Part shown: piece by piece, positions 1-7,913 of the stretch | Layout of the letters: each line of letters starts with the position of its first letter | Position numbering within the stretch: position 1 is the stretch's first letter | DNA from: Salibacterium halotolerans | Lineage (GTDB): Bacteria; Bacillota; Bacilli; Bacillales; Marinococcaceae | Assembly (NCBI RefSeq): GCF_900115625.1 | Contig: NZ_FOXD01000011.1 | Coordinates: forward strand, 1-64,000 | DNA: 64,000 nt | Direction of reading: 5' to 3' | The notes under the pieces: generated by a model | What the model was told of the DNA's origin: nothing | Seen by the model: only the letters and a program-made list of their open reading frames with translations | Databases searched by the model: none | Made by a program: the position numbers and the translations under genes

Positions 1-45
1 GACTTCATTATACCGAAAGAGGCGATTTTTTTGTATATGAAATAG
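1..45 (+). CDS. C-terminal end of an unidentified gene (partial)
   Basis: Frame 1 is open from the window edge and reads about 14 residues ending in AIFLYMK before a TAG. A stem-loop follows directly, which fits the end of a gene. The piece is too short to assign a family, and it could be a chance open stretch. Confidence 0.3.
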   Translation, partial: DFIIPKEAIFLYMK

Positions 46-49
46 AAAA

Positions 50-106
50 AGGAGCTGTAAAAGGTCATTTTTTCACAACCTTTTGATACAGCCCCCTCTT
101 TCACGA
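50..106 (+). terminator. putative stem-loop terminator
   Basis: GCTGT plus AAAAGGT (54-65) pairs with ACCTTTT plus ACAGC (78-92), with a three-base bulge. The T tract after it is short and mixed with C. It follows the partial reading frame at the window edge. Confidence 0.35.
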
Positions 107-247
107 AAGAGAATGCAATCATAGGAAGAAGCGGAAAGCGGAGATGTTAGATACCGCCCTTATGCCCCGGAGGAAAAGAGTCCGTCTGCAGCGCGTGCCG
201 GTTATTTCAGCAATGCGGTGCTTTTGCGCTATCTCCTGCTTTTGTTT

Positions 248-453
248 ATGCGGCCGTGGAAACTACTATTGCAAAATAAGATCGTAGTGTCCACGGATCA
301 TCGTTTGGTGGACACTACGCTGCTGAAATCAGGAGGTAGTGGATGCCGGCGGAAATCAATGGACACTATCTGTCGGTGCCGGTAATCTTAGTGTCCCCCG
401 AGCCCACTTCCATGGACACTGTGTATACTGCCCGGTGGTGTAGTGTCCGTGGA
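248..453 (+). repeat. 205-bp structured intergenic repeat, copy A
   Basis: The gene-free stretch up to 511 holds a repeat array. The word TAGTGTCC starts at 285, 389 and 441, with a decayed copy at 337, so the step is 52 bp. Its reverse GGACACT(A) starts at 310, 361 and 414, steps of 51 and 53. Positions 283-294 and 308-319 form a perfect 12-bp hairpin. The block aligns over its length, in reverse orientation, with 23069-23273 at roughly three quarters identity by eye. No reading frame or transposase is visible in it. I see nothing else between 107 and 247 or between 454 and 511. Confidence 0.85.
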
Positions 454-511
454 CCCGCTCCGGCCCGGAACAACCGCAGCTCTATGATATAAAGCTCCTT
501 CGTTTTTTAAA

Positions 512-1885
512 TTAATAACTGATATACCGTTTTTCCGGTTTCCAGATTGTTTCGATTTCTTCGAGTGATTTGTTTTTCGTTTCCGGAACGATGGTCATGA
601 CGAAAATGTAGCAGATGGCACAAATGATGGCAAACATCCAGAACGTAAAGGCGCCGCCTACGTTGTTAATGAGCATGGGGGTAAACTGGCCGATACTGAA
701 GTTTGCTCCCCATAAAAACATCGTAGCAATCCCTACCGCTTTGGCACGTAAATAGTTCGGGAAGATTTCCGGAATCATAATCCACGGAATCGGTCCCATG
801 GAAATACAGAACGCAGCCGTGAATCCCATAATGGAAAGAAGACCCCAGATTCCCTGAATTTCGAAATAGAACACAATGCCGATCAGAACCATGAAAATCG
901 CCATAAGGCTGGAGCCCACAGCCATCAACTTTTTCCGGCCGGCTTTATCAATCAAAAAGATAGCGACAATAGTGAAGATAACCTGTACGGTTCCAATTAA
1001 ACTTGTAGCGAGAAATTCGGTATTATTCTCAAAGCCCATCATGTTGAAAATCGTAGGGCCGTAGTATGTTACCGCATTCATACCTATCACTTGGTTGAAC
1101 AGGGCCAAAAAGATACCCAGCAGCATCGCTTTACGAAGTCCCGGCTTCAGCAGTTCTCTGATGGAGGTGCTCGTTTCCATTTCAATTGAAGCCTGGATGG
1201 AGTTCAATTCTTTTTGTGCTGTATCCTGGCCGTTGATACGCTGTAATGTCTGAAGCGCCTCGCTTGTTCTGTCGTTTTTAACAAGAAACCGCGGGCTTTC
1301 CGGTATGAAAATAAGAATAAGAAAGAATAAAACACCTGGTATCACACCATAGCCGAGCATCCATCTCCATCCTGCTTCCAGTCCCCACTGATAACTTCCG
1401 GAGTTTGCTACAGCGAGATTGATATAGAAGGTGGCGGAAATGCCGATAATGGTGAATAGCTGATACATCGAACCAAGTCTTCCCCGAATATGGGGAGGAG
1501 CACATTCAGCGATGTATGTAACAGAAAGAGCCGAAGCGAACCCGATTCCAAGGCCGCCGAGAAATCTTGCAAGAATGAGAGAAAGAACGCTGCCGGCAAG
1601 CGCGGACCATAAAGCAGAGACAGCGAAAATAACACCTGAAATCATTAATATTTTCTTTCTGCCTATACGGTCGCTTAAAAAACCGGAAATACCTACTCCG
1701 ATTACTCCACCTACCATAACGCTGGAAATCACGATACCTTCCATGGCCGGTGATAAGCTGTAAAGATCCCGGAGAAACGTAATGGCTCCGGAGATGACAG
1801 CGGTATCAAATCCATATAAAAAACCAGCCATTCCAGCTGCGCAGGCAATTAAAATGATATACCATACGGACTGCTCTCTTTTCAT
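512..1885 (-). CDS. araE: arabinose-proton symporter, MFS sugar porter
   Basis: This 457-residue protein has the sugar-porter pattern of twelve membrane segments. Visible motifs are GFLYGFDTAVISGAI near the start, DRIGRKK after helix 2, PESPRFL before the central loop and PETKNKSLEEIE at the end. From memory it is very close to Bacillus subtilis AraE (464 residues), including the stretch FNQVIGMNAVTYYGP. It should import L-arabinose, and possibly xylose or galactose, with protons across the cytoplasmic membrane. It is transcribed away from araA. Its promoter carries an AraR-type operator and a cre site, so induction by arabinose and glucose repression are expected. A general xylose porter is the main alternative. 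Confidence 0.9.
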   Translation of the reverse strand: MKREQSVWYIILIACAAGMAGFLYGFDTAVISGAITFLRDLYSLSPAMEGIVISSVMVGGVIGVGISGFLSDRIGRKKILMISGVIFAVSALWSALAGSVLSLILARFLGGLGIGFASALSVTYIAECAPPHIRGRLGSMYQLFTIIGISATFYINLAVANSGSYQWGLEAGWRWMLGYGVIPGVLFFLILIFIPESPRFLVKNDRTSEALQTLQRINGQDTAQKELNSIQASIEMETSTSIRELLKPGLRKAMLLGIFLALFNQVIGMNAVTYYGPTIFNMMGFENNTEFLATSLIGTVQVIFTIVAIFLIDKAGRKKLMAVGSSLMAIFMVLIGIVFYFEIQGIWGLLSIMGFTAAFCISMGPIPWIMIPEIFPNYLRAKAVGIATMFLWGANFSIGQFTPMLINNVGGAFTFWMFAIICAICYIFVMTIVPETKNKSLEEIETIWKPEKRYISY

Positions 1886-1910
1886 GTTGACACACTCCTT
1901 TTTGTGTAAA

Positions 1911-1955
1911 TGTAAGCGATAACTACAAGATATTACATGTACGTACTAGTGTCAA
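1911..1955 (-). promoter_or_regulatory. araE promoter with AraR operator and cre site
   Basis: On the minus strand TTGACA (1955-1950) and TATCTT (1932-1927) are 17 bp apart. An AraR-like box with core TACGTACATGT (1937-1950) lies between the two promoter elements. A cre-like site on the minus strand, AGTTATCGCTTACA (1924-1911), has one mismatch to consensus and overlaps the expected start. AraR and CcpA binding are inferred from these matches. Confidence 0.75.
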
Positions 1956-2062
1956 TAAATATAATAGAAAATATTTATTATACATACAAGGAAATGCCGG
2001 GATACTAATATTCTATCACTGCTACAGCATGACAAAATTTCATTTAAAATGGTGAAGAAACG

Positions 2063-2106
2063 TTAACAAGTGGTTTCATAGATGATATTATCTTATACGT
2101 ACAAGT
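2063..2106 (+). promoter_or_regulatory. araA promoter and AraR operator
   Basis: TTAACA (2063-2068) and TATTAT (2086-2091) are separated by 17 bp. The AraR-like box TTATACGTACAAGT (2093-2106) follows the -10 element at once and would cover the transcription start. Confidence 0.75.
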
Positions 2107-2132
2107 TATTAGGTGAAAGGGGACGAAGATGG

Positions 2133-3626
2133 ATGATACAAACAAAAAAGCATGAAATTTGGTTTATTACCGGAAGCCAGCATTTATATGGGCCCGAAAC
2201 CCTTGATGCGGTGAAGGCCCATTCGGAAGATATAGTGGAGGGGCTGCAGGCGGACAACACCATCACGACACCGATCCGGTTCAAGCAGGTGGTTACAACA
2301 TCCGATGAGATTCTGACGCTGATCCGACAGGCCAACAGTGATGACAGCTGCGCCGGCATCATCACATGGATGCATACCTTTTCCCCCGCAAAGATCTGGA
2401 TAGCAGGGTTAAAAGCGCTGCAGAAACCACTGCTGCATTTTCATACCCAGTACAATGCGGAAATTCCGTGGAACGATATTGATATGGACTTTATAAACTT
2501 GAATCAGGCTGCGCACGGAGACCGGGAGTTCGGCTTCATGACCGCACGGCTCGATATCCCGAGGAAAGTTGTCGCCGGTCACTGGCAGCAGCCCCACGTG
2601 CGGAAACGGATCGGGCGCTGGGCCAAGGCGGCTGCGGCCACGTCCGACGGCCAAAACATCAGGGTAGCGCGGTTTGGAGACAACATGCGTAACGTTGCGG
2701 TGACTGAAGGTGATAAAGTCGAAGCAGAATCTGTATTCGGCTGGGATGTCCAGGCTCACGGTATCGGCGACTTGGTAGATTACGTAGACAAGGTGGCTGA
2801 CGGGGAAGTCGACCAGATTGTAAATGAATACGAGCAGGCCTATGTGATACCGGAAGAAACGAAAAACAATAAAGAAAAATGGCAGGCCGTCCGCGAACAG
2901 GCCCGTATTGAAGCCGGTATGGAAGCGTTTCTTGAAGACGGCGGTTACACGGCGTTTACGACGAACTTTGAAGATCTGCACGGTATGAAACAACTTCCGG
3001 GCCTTGCGGTACAGCGTCTCATGGAGAAAGGGTACGGTTTTGGAGCGGAAGGAGATTGGAAAACAGCTGCCCTTGTTCGTGCCATGAAAATCATGACAGA
3101 CAACAGAAATACGGCATTTATGGAAGACTACACCTATCATCTCGAGGAAGGAAATGAGCGGATTCTTGGGTCTCATATGCTTGAAGTATGCCCGAGTATT
3201 AAGAAAGAAGAAGAAAAGCCGGAGATTCAGATCCATCCATTAACGATGGGAGGTAAAGAGGACCCTGCACGGCTCGTATTCAATAGTAAAACAGGCAGCG
3301 CGGTGAATGCCTGCATTATTGACCTTGGAGACCGTTTCCGTATGATTTTGAATGAAGTGGAAGCGGTGGAAATAGAAGAAGGTATGCCGAATCTGCCGGT
3401 AGCTGGTGTACTCTGGAGACCGGAGCCGAATCTGCAGGATGCAGCAGAATCCTGGATTCTCGCCGGAGGTGCGCATCACACCTGCCTGTCCTACGAACTC
3501 AACAGCGAAGACCTGATGGACTGGGCGGAAATGAACGGGATCGAATGCATCGTGATTGATGAAACCTCCAAACCAAGAGAGATTCAGAAAGAAATCCGTC
3601 AGAATGAAGCATACTGGTCCCAATAA
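2133..3626 (+). CDS. araA: L-arabinose isomerase
   Basis: The enzyme converts L-arabinose to L-ribulose in the cytoplasm, using a divalent metal. Translation should begin at ATG 2133 (MIQTKKHEIWF), which lines up with known AraA proteins and has the Shine-Dalgarno AAAGGGGA about ten bases upstream. An in-frame ATG at 2082 lies within the promoter region and is not used here. The product is 497 residues, the usual length. Family landmarks include TGSQHLYG, GIITWMHTFSPAKMW-like (here ITWMHTFSPAKIW), the metal ligands in TTNFED, AEGDWK, LGSHMLEV and GGAHHTCLS. It is monocistronic here, ended by a strong hairpin. In most Bacillus species araA leads an araABD operon, so this genus has dispersed those genes. 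Confidence 0.96.
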   Translation: MIQTKKHEIWFITGSQHLYGPETLDAVKAHSEDIVEGLQADNTITTPIRFKQVVTTSDEILTLIRQANSDDSCAGIITWMHTFSPAKIWIAGLKALQKPLLHFHTQYNAEIPWNDIDMDFINLNQAAHGDREFGFMTARLDIPRKVVAGHWQQPHVRKRIGRWAKAAAATSDGQNIRVARFGDNMRNVAVTEGDKVEAESVFGWDVQAHGIGDLVDYVDKVADGEVDQIVNEYEQAYVIPEETKNNKEKWQAVREQARIEAGMEAFLEDGGYTAFTTNFEDLHGMKQLPGLAVQRLMEKGYGFGAEGDWKTAALVRAMKIMTDNRNTAFMEDYTYHLEEGNERILGSHMLEVCPSIKKEEEKPEIQIHPLTMGGKEDPARLVFNSKTGSAVNACIIDLGDRFRMILNEVEAVEIEEGMPNLPVAGVLWRPEPNLQDAAESWILAGGAHHTCLSYELNSEDLMDWAEMNGIECIVIDETSKPREIQKEIRQNEAYWSQ

Positions 3627-3629
3627 AAA

Positions 3630-3665
3630 AGCAGGGCTGTTCTGTAAGAACAGCCCTGCTTTTTA
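3630..3665. terminator. bidirectional terminator between araA and alkaline phosphatase
   Basis: AGCAGGGCTGTTCT and its complement form a 14-bp stem with a three-base loop. A runs on the left and T runs on the right let it end both convergent genes. Confidence 0.9.
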
Positions 3666-3673
3666 TACAGCAG

Positions 3674-5065
3674 TTATTGATTACCGCCCAAGGTGATATT
3701 CATTGCTTCGGCCATAATGCCTGGAAGTTCTGTGTTGTCGAGAAGACCGCTGAAAGCATCTGACTGCGGGCCGTAGGCATAAACCGGAATGTCCACTCCG
3801 GTATGCCCGGAGGTTGTCCATCCAATAAGAGCCTTATCGCTTATCAGGGTATTGATGGCGGCTGTAGGATTGTCTGCCTCCTGTACAGCTGTTATATTTT
3901 CTTCTGTCCACTCAAAAGAAGTATATTGTTCGAGTACGTCTCTTGCATTGCTGCGGTCTTCATTCAATTGTCCGGCCATGTATTCCCCGGTAGCCTGAAC
4001 GTCCTGCAGCTGATCTGCCTGCACGTCGCCTTCCCCATTGGCTCCGACAGACATACCGCCTGTTTCATGGTCGCCGGCCACAACGACCAGTGTGTTTCCA
4101 TCTTCCTCAGCATAAGAAATGGCTTCTTCGACAGCCTGCTCAAAAGCAGCCGTATCACTCATCGCCCAGCCGGCGTCATTGGCGTGACCGGCCCAGTCGA
4201 TCTGACTGCCTTCGACCATCAGGAAAAATCCATCCTGATCACTGTCCAAGGTTTCAATGGCACTGCTTGTCATGTCAGAAAGACTCGGTTCTTCTCTGTT
4301 GCTGCGCTGCAGCTCAGGGCTCATGGCACCGCCGGCAAACAGGCCGAGCAGCTTTTCTCCTTCGTTTACGTTCACATCATCCGCGTTTGTCAACTCACTG
4401 CTTGTCTCTACATGCTGATAATCTGACTCACGCGCCTGCTGCAGCAGGTTTTCCTCCGCTTGCAGACCGCCTTCGGATTCCGGCAGGAAGTAATCCTTTC
4501 CGCCGCCGAGCATTACGTCCACATCGTTTGCAAGCATCTGCCTTGCGATTTCGGTTTGATTATCACGCGATTCCACATGGGAGGCAAAGGATGCCGGTGT
4601 AGCATGGGTGATGCTGGAAGTAGCTACCAAACCTGAAGATTTATCATTTTCTTCAGCGGCTTCAAGAATGGTCTGCACTTCATTACCTTGTGCATCCAAA
4701 CCGACCACACCATTCTGTGTTTTATGTCCTGTCGCCATGGCAGTACCGGCCGCGGCCGAGTCCGTCACTCTGGAGTTACTGGATTTTGTTTTAAACATGC
4801 CTTTCAGGTGTTGATCCCAGACCGCTTCTTCCCCTTTATACCAGCGGTAATTAGTGGCATATCCCGCATTGAATCCGTCAGGGATCATATAAATGACGTT
4901 CTCCACTTCTTCCTGCTGTGAAGAGCCGTTCCAGCCCGGGGCCCACATGCCGGGAAATCCAAACTGATTCGCTTCCGCCTGTGCCTGCACCTGCGCCGCA
5001 TTACCACTGATCCCGGCAAAAAGAAGACCGGTTCCCAGTGCAACAGTACCCATTTTTTTGAACAT
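3674..5065 (-). CDS. secreted alkaline phosphatase
   Basis: This 463-residue phosphomonoesterase has an N-terminal signal peptide (MFKKMGTVALGTG... ending near QAQA), so it is exported. Metal and active-site motifs are in order: YMIPDGF, then VTDSAAAGTAMATGHK with the nucleophile serine, HATPASFASH, DWAGHANDA, AGDHETGG and SGHTGVDIPVYAYGP. It resembles Bacillus PhoA/PhoB proteins in length and layout. The start at ATG 5065 is preferred because GGGAGAG lies eight bases upstream. A TTG two codons earlier is too close to it. It sits convergent to araA and shares a terminator. No convincing tandem PhoP box is visible upstream, although AGTAAA (5082) and TGTAAA (5103) are weakly reminiscent. Confidence 0.92.
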   Translation of the reverse strand: MFKKMGTVALGTGLLFAGISGNAAQVQAQAEANQFGFPGMWAPGWNGSSQQEEVENVIYMIPDGFNAGYATNYRWYKGEEAVWDQHLKGMFKTKSSNSRVTDSAAAGTAMATGHKTQNGVVGLDAQGNEVQTILEAAEENDKSSGLVATSSITHATPASFASHVESRDNQTEIARQMLANDVDVMLGGGKDYFLPESEGGLQAEENLLQQARESDYQHVETSSELTNADDVNVNEGEKLLGLFAGGAMSPELQRSNREEPSLSDMTSSAIETLDSDQDGFFLMVEGSQIDWAGHANDAGWAMSDTAAFEQAVEEAISYAEEDGNTLVVVAGDHETGGMSVGANGEGDVQADQLQDVQATGEYMAGQLNEDRSNARDVLEQYTSFEWTEENITAVQEADNPTAAINTLISDKALIGWTTSGHTGVDIPVYAYGPQSDAFSGLLDNTELPGIMAEAMNITLGGNQ

Positions 5066-5171
5066 GAACAATCTCTCCCTTAGTAAATAGATTCAACTTT
5101 AGTGTAAAATACAAATATGAAGGTTGTTTTTAGAAATTTTAAAGAAATAATTACAAAGGAGCATGATTTCT

Positions 5172-5209
5172 TAATAAAAAGACGGGACCGCCGCAGTGAG
5201 CAGTCCCGT
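5172..5209 (-). terminator. araD terminator
   Basis: ACGGGAC (5182-5188) pairs with GTCCCGT (5203-5209). Read on the minus strand, the stem is followed by CTTTTTATT. It lies just after the araD stop. Confidence 0.8.
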
Positions 5210-5219
5210 TCATGTTGTT

Positions 5220-5912
5220 TTACTGACCGTAATAGGCATTTTTTCCGTGCTTTCTTTCATAGTGCTTATTCAACACGTAATCATCAAGCAGCTCCGGCTT
5301 CCCGTTCTCTGAAAGCTGTCTTGATAAGAAGGTCATCTTAGACGTTTTTTCGAGTACTACCGCGTTGTGCAGCGCGTTTTCCGGGGAAGTTCCCCATGCA
5401 AACGGGGCATGACCGTAAACGACAACACCCGGAACCTCAAGAGGTTCGATGTGCTCAAAAGCTTCAATAATAACAGTCCCTGTATATTTCTCGTAATTTT
5501 GTTCTACCTCTTCTTTGGAAAGGCGGCGCGTACATGGGATTTCTCCGTTGAAATAATCGGCCTGGGTCGTGCCCGCGCACGGGATACCTTTGCCTGCCTG
5601 CGCCCACGCCGTTCCCCAGTCGGAATGGGTGTGAACGATTCCTTTTACGCCCGGAAACGCTTTGTACAGCTCAATGTGGGTAGGTGTATCCGAAGAAGGC
5701 TTCAGTGTTCCTTCCACGACTTGGCCGTCCAGTGAAACCACAACCATGTCGTCGGGCTGAAGCTGCTTGTATGGTACACCGGATGGTTTGATGACGAGAT
5801 TTTCAGATTCCGGGTCGAACCCGCTTACATTCCCCCACGTAAATGTGACAAGGTCATATGTCTCCAGTCCTTGATTGGCTTCCAGCACTTCCTGTTTTAA
5901 CTCTTCCAGCAT
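5220..5912 (-). CDS. araD: L-ribulose-5-phosphate 4-epimerase
   Basis: A class II aldolase-fold enzyme of 230 residues that makes D-xylulose 5-phosphate from L-ribulose 5-phosphate, the last step of arabinose breakdown. Zinc ligands are visible in GIVHTHSDWG and VVYGHAPFAWG, the catalytic acid region in TTQADYFNG, and the phosphate site in KPSGVPY and SSDTPTH. The start is taken as ATG 5912 because AGGTGA lies at the right distance and the sequence MLEELKQEVLEAN matches the family N-terminus. A GTG three codons upstream lacks a ribosome site. It is transcribed alone from an AraR-controlled promoter. Confidence 0.95.
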   Translation of the reverse strand: MLEELKQEVLEANQGLETYDLVTFTWGNVSGFDPESENLVIKPSGVPYKQLQPDDMVVVSLDGQVVEGTLKPSSDTPTHIELYKAFPGVKGIVHTHSDWGTAWAQAGKGIPCAGTTQADYFNGEIPCTRRLSKEEVEQNYEKYTGTVIIEAFEHIEPLEVPGVVVYGHAPFAWGTSPENALHNAVVLEKTSKMTFLSRQLSENGKPELLDDYVLNKHYERKHGKNAYYGQ

Positions 5913-5940
5913 GGCTTTCACCTCATTTTAAGTATAATTA

Positions 5941-5991
5941 ATTGTACGTACATGTTATAAAAATCATAATGTAATTTAGCTTCAAGGTCAA
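5941..5991 (-). promoter_or_regulatory. araD promoter and AraR operator
   Basis: Minus-strand TTGACC (5991-5986) and TATGAT (5968-5963) are 17 bp apart. The box ATTGTACGTACATGT (5941-5955, plus-strand reading) lies directly downstream at the expected transcription start. Confidence 0.75.
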
Positions 5992-6060
5992 CCTCTAGTG
6001 TTGTTCACTCGTTTTGGATGGAAAAATGAACATAAATTATCCTATTATGTAACACCGGAG

Positions 6061-6217
6061 AAAACAACACCCATAGATTGGTATAAGTAGTGTGCGTATA
6101 GTATACTAAAGAATAAGAAAGCGCTTATAAGTGAATAAGCTCTTGTAATAAAAACAACATTATATCATTTTTTGTGTGGTTTTTATGTTGTTTTAAGTTG
6201 GATAGAGGTGTTGTTTT
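6061..6217. promoter_or_regulatory. nested inverted repeats, candidate DeoR operators
   Basis: AAAACAACAC (6061-6070) and AAAACAACAT (6151-6160) are mirrored by ATGTTGTTTT (6185-6194) and GTGTTGTTTT (6208-6217). The inner pair ends in T/A and the outer pair in C/G, so the two pairs are nested and matched. The last copy touches the start codon of the DeoR-type gene. Autoregulation through looping is inferred. Confidence 0.55.
6078..6130 (+). promoter_or_regulatory. promoter and cre-like site of the DeoR-type gene
   Basis: TTGGTA (6078-6083) and TATACT (6102-6107) are 18 bp apart. AAGAAAGCGCTTATAA (6115-6130), which has two mismatches to the cre consensus, lies where CcpA would block early transcription. 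Confidence 0.55.
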
Positions 6218-7006
6218 GTGGGTAAAACAAATGAACGATCTTTGCAGTTGAATGAACGCCAAAGAGAGATTGTAAAATTTATTGATAAAAACGGTGCTGC
6301 ACGCGTTGCTGACTTAAGTTCCAAGTTTCATGTCAGTGAAGAAACCATTAGAAGAGATTTTGAGAAACTGGAAAAAGATAAACTGCTTCGTAAAATCCAC
6401 GGCGGTGCATTAAAAGTGGATCAAGGGGTCGAGACTCCTCAATTGCATAGACAGTCTAAAAATACTGCAGAAAAACAGGTTATAGCCCAAAAAGCAGCTT
6501 CCTTTGTTGAAAATGGAGATATCATAGCAGTAGATGCAAGCACCACAGCCCTCATGGTAGTGAAACATGTGAAAGATAAAAGTATCACCGTGATTACGAA
6601 CTCCATAGGTGTAACCATGGAATTATCAACTGAAGACCATATAAGGGTAATATTGATAGGTGGGTACTTGTCGAAAGCATCCATGTCTTTGGTTGGTAAT
6701 TTCGCTGAAAGAGTAATTGAAGATTACCATGTCGATAAGTTCTTTTTTTCCTGTCTCGGTGTTGATATTCAGCGGGGTGTCAGTGAAATGCATGAGGATC
6801 AGGCTCTCGTCAAAAAGCAGTTAATATCTATCTCTGAGAACCTGTATTTATTGGCGGATTCAAGCAAGTTCGGCGAGAAGTCGCTGTTTCGTCTTTGCGA
6901 CGTTTCGATACTTGATTATGTAATAACGGATAACAAAGTATCCATGAATTTCATCAGGGAAGTGAACAAAAGCGGTGTAAGTATTATTGTTGGTGATGAA
7001 AATTAG
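6218..7006 (+). CDS. DeoR-family sugar operon regulator
   Basis: This 262-residue protein has an N-terminal DeoR helix-turn-helix (about residues 12-65, with VSEETIRRDFEKLE) and a C-terminal DeoRC sensor domain with the phosphosugar-binding pattern DASTTALMVVKHV and ITNSIGVTMEL. It starts at GTG 6218, preceded by AGAGGTG. DeoR proteins of this layout repress sugar operons and release DNA on binding a phosphorylated sugar. It stands directly before the epimerase-kinase-ABC transporter operon, so it is the likely regulator of that operon. Repeated AAAACAACA words around its own start may be its operators. It is not AraR, which has a GntR-type DNA-binding domain. Confidence 0.88.
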   Translation: MGKTNERSLQLNERQREIVKFIDKNGAARVADLSSKFHVSEETIRRDFEKLEKDKLLRKIHGGALKVDQGVETPQLHRQSKNTAEKQVIAQKAASFVENGDIIAVDASTTALMVVKHVKDKSITVITNSIGVTMELSTEDHIRVILIGGYLSKASMSLVGNFAERVIEDYHVDKFFFSCLGVDIQRGVSEMHEDQALVKKQLISISENLYLLADSSKFGEKSLFRLCDVSILDYVITDNKVSMNFIREVNKSGVSIIVGDEN

Positions 7007-7136
7007 GAACATGTTTTTTAGACTGGTGGTACAACATATATTATACAGATGTTGCATGTACTGGCAGCATGCTTAAAAGACAAAGACCTTTTTTGTTGGT
7101 TTTTACACACAAAATTTTGAAAAAACAAAAAAGATG

Positions 7137-7198
7137 TTGCCTTCTTAAAACGTAAGTGCTAATATTGATTGAAACCAAAAAAATGAAAGCGCTTTATT
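7137..7198 (+). promoter_or_regulatory. promoter and cre-like site of the sugar ABC operon
   Basis: TTGCCT (7137-7142) and TAATAT (7160-7165) are 17 bp apart. ATGAAAGCGCTTTATT (7183-7198), cre-like with two mismatches, lies just past the expected start. The ribosome site AGGAGGAGGT follows. Confidence 0.65.
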
Positions 7199-7213
7199 TA
7201 AGGAGGAGGTATT

Positions 7214-7891
7214 TTGGCTGAAATTGGACCTTCCTTGATGTGCAGTGATTTAGGGGCATTGCGGGAGGATATTAATATCCTTCATGAGGGGAATGTGGAC
7301 TTTTTTCATTTTGATATTATGGATGGGCATTTTGTTCCGAATTACACGATGGGAACGGATATGATCAAAAGCGTCAGATATGATACCAATCTACCGTTTG
7401 ATGCCCATTTGATGATTGAATATCCGGAACGTTATATTGATACCTTTGTAGAATGCGGGTGTGACATGATTTCTGTTCATGAAGAAGCTACTCCTCATTT
7501 ACACCGGACACTGCAGCACATGAAAAGTACGGGAGTACAGACCGGGCTTGCTCTTAACCCCTCTACTTCCTTGAACAGCCTGGAGTATGTCGGGGACATT
7601 GTGGATTATGTTGTGATTATGACGGTTAACCCGGGGTTTGCCGGGCAGACCTTTATTTCTTCCACACTAAATAAAATTGATAATCTTAAGCATTTTATAA
7701 ATAGTAACAATCTTCAAATAAAAATTCAGGTAGATGGAAACATCAGCTATGATACTATTCCGGAGGTTATGAAAAAAGGAGCAAATATGCTGGTCTGCGG
7801 GACTTCCTGTTTATTCAGGCAGCCAAAAGGGCTGCAACAGGCAGCAGCTGACTTAAGACAGTTCACGGATCGTATGAAAGTGAAGCAATAA
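7214..7891 (+). CDS. ribulose-phosphate 3-epimerase family protein, AlsE-like
   Basis: A 225-residue TIM-barrel epimerase. Family landmarks are PSLMCSDL at the start, FHFDIMDGHFVPNYTMG with a metal-binding histidine and the catalytic aspartate, DAHLMIEYPERYI, MTVNPGFAGQTF and QVDGNIS near the C-terminus. It starts at TTG 7214, preceded by a very strong AGGAGGAGGT. The family interconverts ribulose 5-phosphate with xylulose 5-phosphate, or D-allulose 6-phosphate with fructose 6-phosphate. As first gene of a transporter-kinase operon, a catabolic role such as AlsE is more likely than the housekeeping Rpe role, but this is inference. Confidence 0.85.
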   Translation: MAEIGPSLMCSDLGALREDINILHEGNVDFFHFDIMDGHFVPNYTMGTDMIKSVRYDTNLPFDAHLMIEYPERYIDTFVECGCDMISVHEEATPHLHRTLQHMKSTGVQTGLALNPSTSLNSLEYVGDIVDYVVIMTVNPGFAGQTFISSTLNKIDNLKHFINSNNLQIKIQVDGNISYDTIPEVMKKGANMLVCGTSCLFRQPKGLQQAAADLRQFTDRMKVKQ

Positions 7892-7913
7892 TGTAGAGAG
7901 GGGCAGTCAGAAG

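Noticed and set aside
248-453. CRISPR array
   Set aside because: The units are not exact repeats, the words appear in both orientations, and there are no unique spacers of constant length and no cas genes.
2409-3236. 275-codon minus-strand frame inside araA
   Set aside because: It is antisense to a strongly conserved enzyme and its sequence has no recognisable domain.
5072-5219. PhoP box upstream of the alkaline phosphatase
   Set aside because: Only two weak TTTACA-like hexamers can be seen, not the tandem set with 11-base spacing expected for PhoP.
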